A stretch of DNA of 9,157 bases from JAGNNV01 sp039932395 (GTDB taxonomy: Bacteria > Acidobacteriota > Vicinamibacteria > Fen-336 > JAGNNV01). The notes beneath the pieces were generated by a model. It saw nothing but the letters and a program-made list of their open reading frames with translations. It had not been told where the DNA came from and did not search any database. Position 1 is the stretch's first letter. Each line of letters begins with the position of its first letter. Where the stretch lies: the NCBI GenBank assembly GCA_039932395.1, contig JBDTQB010000176.1, forward strand, positions 1-9,157. Reading direction: 5' to 3'. Positions 4,674 through 9,157 of the stretch are shown here, piece by piece. Made by a program: the position numbers and the translations under genes.

Positions 4674-6613
4674 AAATCCGCACCACCGGAAGCGCCAGAT
4701 TTCTGTTTCAGGGCCCTAGAAACCACGGCCGTGAGGTCGCCCAGCACGAATGGCTTGGTGATGTAGTCGTTCATTCCCGCAGCGAAACAGGCATCGCGAT
4801 CTGATTGCATCGCAAGCGCCGTCATCGCCACGATCGGCACCGTCTGCTCCGGATGGCCTCCGTGCGCTTCTGCTTCCCGAGCTCGGATGGCCCGGGTCGC
4901 CTGGTAGCCGTCCATTCTCGGCATCTGGCAATCCATGAGGATCAGGTCAAACGCGCGTGTCGCCGTGGCCTCCAGGGCCTGGTAGCCATCGGACGCGGTC
5001 GTGACCTCAAGGCCCAACCGAGACAGCATCTCGCGAGCCACGAACTGATTCACCTCATTGTCCTCAACCAGAAGGAGGCTTCCGGAGAGAGCGACCGTGA
5101 AGGCCCGCCGCGGCGGGGGAAGGGCGGCCGTCGTCTCCTGCGAGTCCGGTGCTCGTTCGAAGGGAATCTCGAACCAGAACGTCGAGCCTGCGCCTGGTTC
5201 GCTGGTCACGCCGATGGTCCCATCCATCAAGTCGACTAGCTGCTTCGAGATGGCGAGGCCGAGCCCCGTGCCCTGAAATCTCCGTTGGGCCGACACGTCG
5301 GCCTGCGAGAACGCGTCGAAGATGATGGCCCGAGCTTCGGGGGCAATCCCGATACCGGTGTCCCGTACGGTTGTTCTGATGGACTCGGGGGTCGTGCCGT
5401 GCTCGAGTGCTACGAACACACCGCCCGACTCGGTGAACTTCAAGGCATTGCTCACCAGATTCACCAGAATCTGGCTGAAACGGAGTTGATCTCCCCAGAC
5501 CCAGGGGGGAATCGACGGGTTGGGCGAGAAGCGGAGGTCCAGGCCGCGCGATGCGGCGCGCGCCCTCAGAAGTGCCACCACTTCCCCCACAGCGGCGGTT
5601 GGCGAAAAGGCGCGCCTCTGAAGGCTCAGCTTTCCCGCCTCGATCTTCGAGAAATCAAGGATGTCGTTCAGCAGGGCCAGCAGCCTTTGTCCCGAGACGT
5701 ATGAGGTCTCGGCATACCGGCGCTGCGTCTCGGTCAGTTCGGTCGCCAACAGCAACTCCGTCATTCCCAGAACACCGTTGAACGGGGTTCTCAGTTCGTG
5801 ACTCATGTTTGCCAGGAACTGAGATTTGGACCGGGTGGCTGCTTCGGCTTCGTCCTTCGCGGCCTTAAGGTCCGCCTCCGTCCGCCTCAGGCTCTCCGTC
5901 ATTCGGTTGAACGACGCGGCCAAGCGCGCGAGTTCGTCTCCGGTGTCCACCTCTGCGACCGCCGCCAGATCCCCTGCGGCCACGCGCTGCGTGACTTCGT
6001 CGAGGGCCTGGATCGGTGTGGTGATCTGTCGCGCAAAAACGAAGGCCGCGAGAAACCCAGCCGCCAGGCACACGAGCGTCATGAGCCCAGTTCGCCAGTA
6101 CATCGTCCGCATGTCGGAGTTGAACCGCTCAAGGGAGAAGCCGATGTGGATGTAGCCCCAATCGATTCCCGAATACTCGAAAGGATAGGTGTAGTGGAAC
6201 ACCGGCTCGTCGACGATTCCGGTGGATGCGACCGCGCCCGAAGGATTCGAGACGCGGGTCCAAACCCCCGCCAGTTCATCCTGCCGCCACCCGGATTTGG
6301 TATGAATCAGGGAATAGCCGTCTTGTCGCGTGATCACCACGTAGCGAAGCAAGGGATTCTGCTGAACCACTTTGTTGCAGTGATCAATCGCGAAGCTGTA
6401 GTCCTCGTCGATGATCGCGGTCGCCGTCACCTGCGCGATTGACACCGCCACGCTTTGCGCGTCGGCGCTCAGGTGGTCCATGTTTATCTTCCTCTGGAGA
6501 GGCAGCGCCTGGGCCAGATAGGCGGCCAGGGTCGCGACCACAAGAAGGCAGGAAAGAAGTGCGACGCGACGGAAGATCCGCCCATTGGGCGCGTGTTTGG
6601 CTGGCTCGATCAC
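4670..6613 (-). CDS. Hybrid sensor histidine kinase with receiver domain
   Basis: A 647-residue inner-membrane kinase. Order: membrane segment about 15-36; periplasmic Cache/PAS-like sensor about 37-174 (LRYVVITRQDGYSLIHTKSGW at 89-109); second membrane segment about 175-195; HAMP about 192-245; HisKA with the H-box SHELRTPFNG (phospho-acceptor His272). The HATPase domain has the N-box NLVSNALKF (Asn385, Asn389), DTGIGI (418-423), FDAFSQAD (432-439) and GTGLGLAI (448-455). A C-terminal receiver follows, with Glu517-Asp518, phospho-acceptor Asp561 (LILMDCQMPRMDG), Thr598 and Lys620 (TKPF). All catalytic residues are present. A second output (Hpt or DNA-binding regulator) is absent from the window, so a phosphorelay partner lies elsewhere. 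The start is GTG at 6613, 19 bp after the PhnD-like gene and without a clear ribosome-binding site. The stop codon lies inside the long inverted repeat. The pairing suggests that it reads out the PhnD-like protein. Confidence 0.95.
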   Translation of the reverse strand: MIEPAKHAPNGRIFRRVALLSCLLVVATLAAYLAQALPLQRKINMDHLSADAQSVAVSIAQVTATAIIDEDYSFAIDHCNKVVQQNPLLRYVVITRQDGYSLIHTKSGWRQDELAGVWTRVSNPSGAVASTGIVDEPVFHYTYPFEYSGIDWGYIHIGFSLERFNSDMRTMYWRTGLMTLVCLAAGFLAAFVFARQITTPIQALDEVTQRVAAGDLAAVAEVDTGDELARLAASFNRMTESLRRTEADLKAAKDEAEAATRSKSQFLANMSHELRTPFNGVLGMTELLLATELTETQRRYAETSYVSGQRLLALLNDILDFSKIEAGKLSLQRRAFSPTAAVGEVVALLRARAASRGLDLRFSPNPSIPPWVWGDQLRFSQILVNLVSNALKFTESGGVFVALEHGTTPESIRTTVRDTGIGIAPEARAIIFDAFSQADVSAQRRFQGTGLGLAISKQLVDLMDGTIGVTSEPGAGSTFWFEIPFERAPDSQETTAALPPPRRAFTVALSGSLLLVEDNEVNQFVAREMLSRLGLEVTTASDGYQALEATATRAFDLILMDCQMPRMDGYQATRAIRAREAEAHGGHPEQTVPIVAMTALAMQSDRDACFAAGMNDYITKPFVLGDLTAVVSRALKQKSGASGGADF

Positions 6614-6632
6614 CGGTCGGGCTCGAGGCTCT

Positions 6633-7556
6633 TCATGGCCTCTTTGTGCTCTGAACTGCCTTCATCAGATCGGCGTGTTCACGAACCAGAGCCTCCGCCG
6701 CAGCAAGGTGTTGGGGTTTGAAACGCACGAAGCGCTTCTGATGGAACAGCTTCAAAACCCGCTGACCGAACACGTCGTCCTGCACATGGAGAACAATCTC
6801 AAGGATCTGCGCCTTGTCCGCAGGGCTCAGGCCCGCTCTGAACGCGAGGATCGCCCCAGGGAGATTTTGAGACGCGCCGATCGACTTCAGCTTCTCGCCG
6901 ACTTGACGGTTGGCCGCGACGGCAAGATCAAATGTGCCCCTGGGGACGAGACAGGCATCGGCCTGATGAAAGAAACATCCAAGGGTCGTCTGCGAGCCGT
7001 TCCGGCCGCGCTTGATCATCCCGAAGTAAGCCTCGGTGGTTCGTCCCGATTCACGAAGCACCCAGGTGTCGAGCCACAAACGCACATGTCCGCCATCGGC
7101 TCCCTCCAGAACCATCAGGGTCTTCCCTTCGAGATCTTTGAGGGTTTCGATTCCCGAATCGCGCGGGACCAGAAGGACCGCGTCGTGAAAGAAGTTGCTC
7201 AGTCCCTCCGACACCAAAGCGGGCTCGATCGGCACCGCCTTGGCGATCTCGATGATCTGATTCGGTGGCCCGCCGACCATGTCAATGCGCCTTTCCTTCA
7301 GCGCCCGAATCATCTCCTCGGTGCTTTCGAACGGGACCGCATCAAACTTGGCGCGTGGCGCCGCGTTCTCAAGAAAACGCGAAAACGCGTTCTTGGCGGC
7401 CTTCGTTGCATCCATGACATAGGCGTCTGAGAACGCACCGGCGGTATAGCCCCCGGAGACTCGAACGCCTCCCTGGGCCACCGCGAGGCCGACCAAAGCA
7501 AGAGAGAACAGACAGGCAGCGATACCCAGCGCGGGCACACGCTTCTTCTTCAACAA
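6633..7556 (-). CDS. PhnD-like periplasmic substrate-binding protein
   Basis: A 307-residue protein with a Sec signal peptide (LKKKR charged start, hydrophobic stretch about 8-24, likely cleavage after AVA at 27). The mature part has the phosphate/phosphonate-binding PhnD (NMT1/PBP type II) pattern: VRVSGGYTAGAFSDAY (31-46), ERRIDMVGGPPNQI (88-101), AVLLVPRDSGIETLKDLEGK (126-145) and FFHQADACLVPRGTFDLAVA (195-214). The true ligand is not shown by sequence, and PhnD-like proteins bind varied anions. A TGA just upstream (7560-7562) limits the start. TTG 7556 (or the adjacent TTG 7553) is the only choice keeping the positively charged N-region, and no Shine-Dalgarno is seen. There are no phnC/phnE-like transporter genes beside it; a hybrid histidine kinase follows 19 bp later. 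A sensory role like LuxP with LuxQ or TorT with TorS is a reasonable inference. Confidence 0.85.
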   Translation of the reverse strand: MLKKKRVPALGIAACLFSLALVGLAVAQGGVRVSGGYTAGAFSDAYVMDATKAAKNAFSRFLENAAPRAKFDAVPFESTEEMIRALKERRIDMVGGPPNQIIEIAKAVPIEPALVSEGLSNFFHDAVLLVPRDSGIETLKDLEGKTLMVLEGADGGHVRLWLDTWVLRESGRTTEAYFGMIKRGRNGSQTTLGCFFHQADACLVPRGTFDLAVAANRQVGEKLKSIGASQNLPGAILAFRAGLSPADKAQILEIVLHVQDDVFGQRVLKLFHQKRFVRFKPQHLAAAEALVREHADLMKAVQSTKRP

Positions 7557-7732
7557 GGCTCACACCATGGAGGATTCGACGAGAAAACGGCAAGTTTTGG
7601 GACGATCTAGGCGGGGAAGGCGCGAGTCTAACTTGGATGTATCGACGATCCACCAGCCTTGGGCAGCGCCCCTGAACGCCCTCATTTCGGCCTGTGCTAG
7701 CGTCGCCGCACATCCTGGTTGCCTGTGTCGCG

Positions 7733-7754
7733 GCGCATGCCTCTTCTCATGCGC
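7733..7754. repeat. Small inverted repeat, 7-bp arms
   Basis: GCGCATG (7733-7739) and CATGCGC (7748-7754) are perfect inverted arms around an 8-nt CCTCTTCT-like loop. It lies about 80 bp upstream of the S10 peptidase start. It could be a hairpin in the leader or a binding site; there is no further evidence. Confidence 0.4.
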
Positions 7755-7763
7755 TGGCGTTTT

Positions 7764-7776
7764 CGTAAACGTTACG
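7764..7776. promoter_or_regulatory. Candidate operator CGTAA-ACG-TTACG
   Basis: A perfect inverted repeat with 5-bp arms around a 3-bp centre, containing the self-complementary AACGTT. It lies 60 bp upstream of the S10 peptidase ATG and is markedly AT-richer than its surroundings (TTTTCGTAAACGTTACG). It may be a regulator-binding site for the peptidase gene; the regulator is unknown. Confidence 0.3.
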
Positions 7777-7836
7777 GGCGTAGCGGCACACGACCTTCAC
7801 CGCACATCCAAGGCTCAGTCTTCCGAGGTTTCCCGA

Positions 7837-9157
7837 ATGCGTGATCTGCGTCGTCTCTTTGCCGTTCTTCTCATTTCCACCGTGGCCGGGGCGGCACAAG
7901 CTCAGCCCGGTCGCGGAGGTCTGCCCGGTCAGGGCGCCGCGCCCGCTCCGACGCCCGAGGCCCCGGCGCGCATGGACGGTCGTCCAGCACCTCCCGCCGT
8001 CGACAACTACAAGCAGACTCAGCACACCGGCAAGTTCGGCGGGCAGACCATGGCCTACACCGCGACCGCCGGAACCCTCGCGCTGAAGAGCGCGACGGGC
8101 AAGCCCCGAGCGAATGTCTTCTTCGCCGCGTACACGAAGGATGGCGCGGCTCCCGGAACCCGTCCCATCACTTTCGCCTACAACGGCGGACCAGGATCCG
8201 CGTCTGTCTTCGTTCACATGGGCCTGTTCGGACCGAAGCGCGTGCAGATGGGCGATGACGGATTCCAGCCGGCACCCCCCTACACGCTGGTGGACAACGA
8301 GGACTCGATCCTCGACGTCTCCGACGTGGTCATCATCGACGCGGTCAGCACGGGCTTCTCCCGCATGGTCGAAGGCGAAGACGGCAAGAACTTCCACGGC
8401 GTTCGTCAGGACATCGAAGCCTTCTCTGACTTCATTCGCCTCTACCTCAACCGCTTCAACCGCTTCGCTTCGCCGAAGTATCTGATGGGCGAGAGCTATG
8501 GCACGGTCCGTTCCGCCGGCCTCTCCGCCGACCTTCAGGCGCGCCATGGCATTGAGCTCAACGGCGTCGTCTTGATCTCGTCGGTCATCGACTTCTCGAC
8601 CTTGAGCGAAGCGCCGGGCAACGAGGTCAACACCGCGAGCTTCTTCCCGACTTACGTCACCGATGCGTGGTACCACAAGCGCCTCTCGCCAGAACTTCAG
8701 GCGATGGACATCAAGAAGATCGCGGATGAAGCCCGCAAGTTCACCTGGGGCGAGTACATGACCGCTCTGATCAAGGGCAGCAAGCTCACGCCGGCTGAAC
8801 GCAAGGACATCGCCACGAAGGCCGCGCGACTCTCTGGTCTGTCCGTGGAGTTCCTGGAGCAGAACAACCTGCGCGTGAGCCCGGCTCGCTTCCGCAAGGA
8901 GCTGCTGCGAGACAAGCGTCTTATGGTCGGTCGTCTTGATGGCCGCTACACGGGCATGGACCGCGATGCGGCCGGCGAAGGCCAGGAGTTCGACCCGTCG
9001 AACACGGCGCTTCAGGGCGCCTATTCCGCGCTCTTCATGGACTACGCGAAGAACGAGCTGAAGTGGGAAAGCGAACTCTTCTATCCCACCTCCGCGAACG
9101 TTCGCCCGTGGCAGTACGACGAAGGCCGCTACCTGAACCTCACCGACAACCTGCGCA
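7837..9157 (+). CDS. Secreted S10 serine carboxypeptidase, 3' end outside the window
   Basis: The first 440 codons of a peptidase S10 protein, with no stop before the window end. A Sec signal peptide covers about residues 1-22 (MRDLRRLF, hydrophobic core, AQA cleavage site), followed by a Pro/Gly/Ala-rich linker (about 23-55). The oxyanion-region motif is NGGPGSAS (116-123), here with Ser where eukaryotic members have Cys. The nucleophile elbow is GESYGT with Ser220, preceded by VRQDIEAFSDFIRLYL (189-204), the usual approach in this family. The catalytic Asp and His are expected beyond the window. Family role: release of C-terminal amino acids from peptides, here presumably in the periplasm or outside the cell. 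GAGG at 7825-7828, 8 nt before the ATG, supports the start. Its monocistronic or operonic context downstream cannot be seen. Confidence 0.95.
   Translation, partial: MRDLRRLFAVLLISTVAGAAQAQPGRGGLPGQGAAPAPTPEAPARMDGRPAPPAVDNYKQTQHTGKFGGQTMAYTATAGTLALKSATGKPRANVFFAAYTKDGAAPGTRPITFAYNGGPGSASVFVHMGLFGPKRVQMGDDGFQPAPPYTLVDNEDSILDVSDVVIIDAVSTGFSRMVEGEDGKNFHGVRQDIEAFSDFIRLYLNRFNRFASPKYLMGESYGTVRSAGLSADLQARHGIELNGVVLISSVIDFSTLSEAPGNEVNTASFFPTYVTDAWYHKRLSPELQAMDIKKIADEARKFTWGEYMTALIKGSKLTPAERKDIATKAARLSGLSVEFLEQNNLRVSPARFRKELLRDKRLMVGRLDGRYTGMDRDAAGEGQEFDPSNTALQGAYSALFMDYAKNELKWESELFYPTSANVRPWQYDEGRYLNLTDNLR

Larger units (their letters stand above)
7557..7836. other. Divergent intergenic region between the PhnD-like gene and the S10 peptidase gene
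   Basis: About 280 bp with no convincing gene; the open frames crossing it have skewed Arg/Cys-rich composition. It must hold the promoters of both flanking genes, but I cannot assign -35/-10 pairs with confidence. Two small inverted repeats are present (listed separately). An ATG at 7568 on the minus strand gives only a two-codon frame ending in TGA, 4 nt ahead of the PhnD-like start. Confidence 0.5.

Noticed and set aside
5798..6442. Open frame of 214 codons on the plus strand within the kinase gene
   Set aside because: It is antisense to the sensor, HAMP and HisKA region of the kinase and has no recognisable features.
6585..7430. Open frame of 281 codons on the plus strand within the PhnD-like gene
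   Set aside because: It is antisense to a coherent periplasmic binding protein. It has no ribosome-binding site or domain and overlaps two real genes.
7369..7713. Minus-strand frame of 114 codons upstream of and overlapping the PhnD-like gene, considered as a cysteine-rich peptide
   Set aside because: Most of it is the PhnD-like N-terminus read in another frame. The Cys/Arg richness is explained by GC-rich out-of-frame translation, and there is no ribosome-binding site.
7747..8676. Open frame of 309 codons on the minus strand
   Set aside because: It is antisense to the S10 carboxypeptidase gene, whose signal peptide, NGGPGSAS and GESYG motifs are clear. The minus-strand product is Val/Arg/Asp/Gly-rich with no recognisable domain, as expected for a shadow frame in GC-rich DNA.

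Overview
The window comes from a GC-rich, probably Gram-negative bacterium: two proteins carry Sec signal peptides and one is a two-membrane-segment sensor kinase. Gene content (an S10 serine carboxypeptidase of the bacterial NGGPGSAS type, and an ArsR/AHSA1/DUF4287 cluster) would suit a soil phylum such as Acidobacteriota or Gemmatimonadota. That placement is a weak inference, because no rRNA or marker phylogeny is possible here. All coding assignments rest on reading the translations, not on database searches.

Layout. (1) Positions 1-587, plus strand: the last 194 codons of lepA (elongation factor 4). (2) Positions 588-3975, minus strand: a tight five-gene run, read right to left. It contains an ArsR-type repressor, an AHSA1/SRPBCC protein, a DUF4287+DUF5655 protein, a RimK/DcsG-like ATP-grasp ligase, and a radical SAM protein with a C-terminal SPASM-like cysteine set. 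Gaps are 10, 33 and 49 bp, then a 4-bp GTGA overlap. A near-leaderless promoter with a small palindrome precedes ArsR. The radical SAM stop codon abuts the lepA stop codon with no base between. (3) Positions 4057-4509, plus strand: a DUF1801-like protein, divergent from ArsR. (4) Positions 4506-4673: a 168-bp long imperfect inverted repeat (MITE-like) with CTAG at both ends. Those CTAGs supply the TAG stop codons of both convergent neighbours. (5) Positions 4670-7556, minus strand: a PhnD-like periplasmic binding protein followed by a hybrid histidine kinase (Cache-like sensor, HAMP, HisKA, HATPase, REC). No transporter permease or ATPase is present, so the pair looks like a sensory module. 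(6) Positions 7557-7836: a 280-bp divergent intergenic region with two small inverted repeats. (7) Positions 7837-9157, plus strand: the first 440 codons of a secreted S10 serine carboxypeptidase, running off the window.

How they work together. The ATP-grasp/radical SAM pair is overlapped and presumably translationally coupled, so the two probably act on one substrate. No precursor peptide is visible, so a RiPP pathway cannot be claimed. ArsR probably controls the five-gene run. The PhnD-like protein probably delivers a periplasmic ligand signal to the kinase, whose downstream partner is not in the window. The least expected structures are the stop-codon-supplying inverted repeat and the ArsR-controlled ATP-grasp/radical SAM pair.
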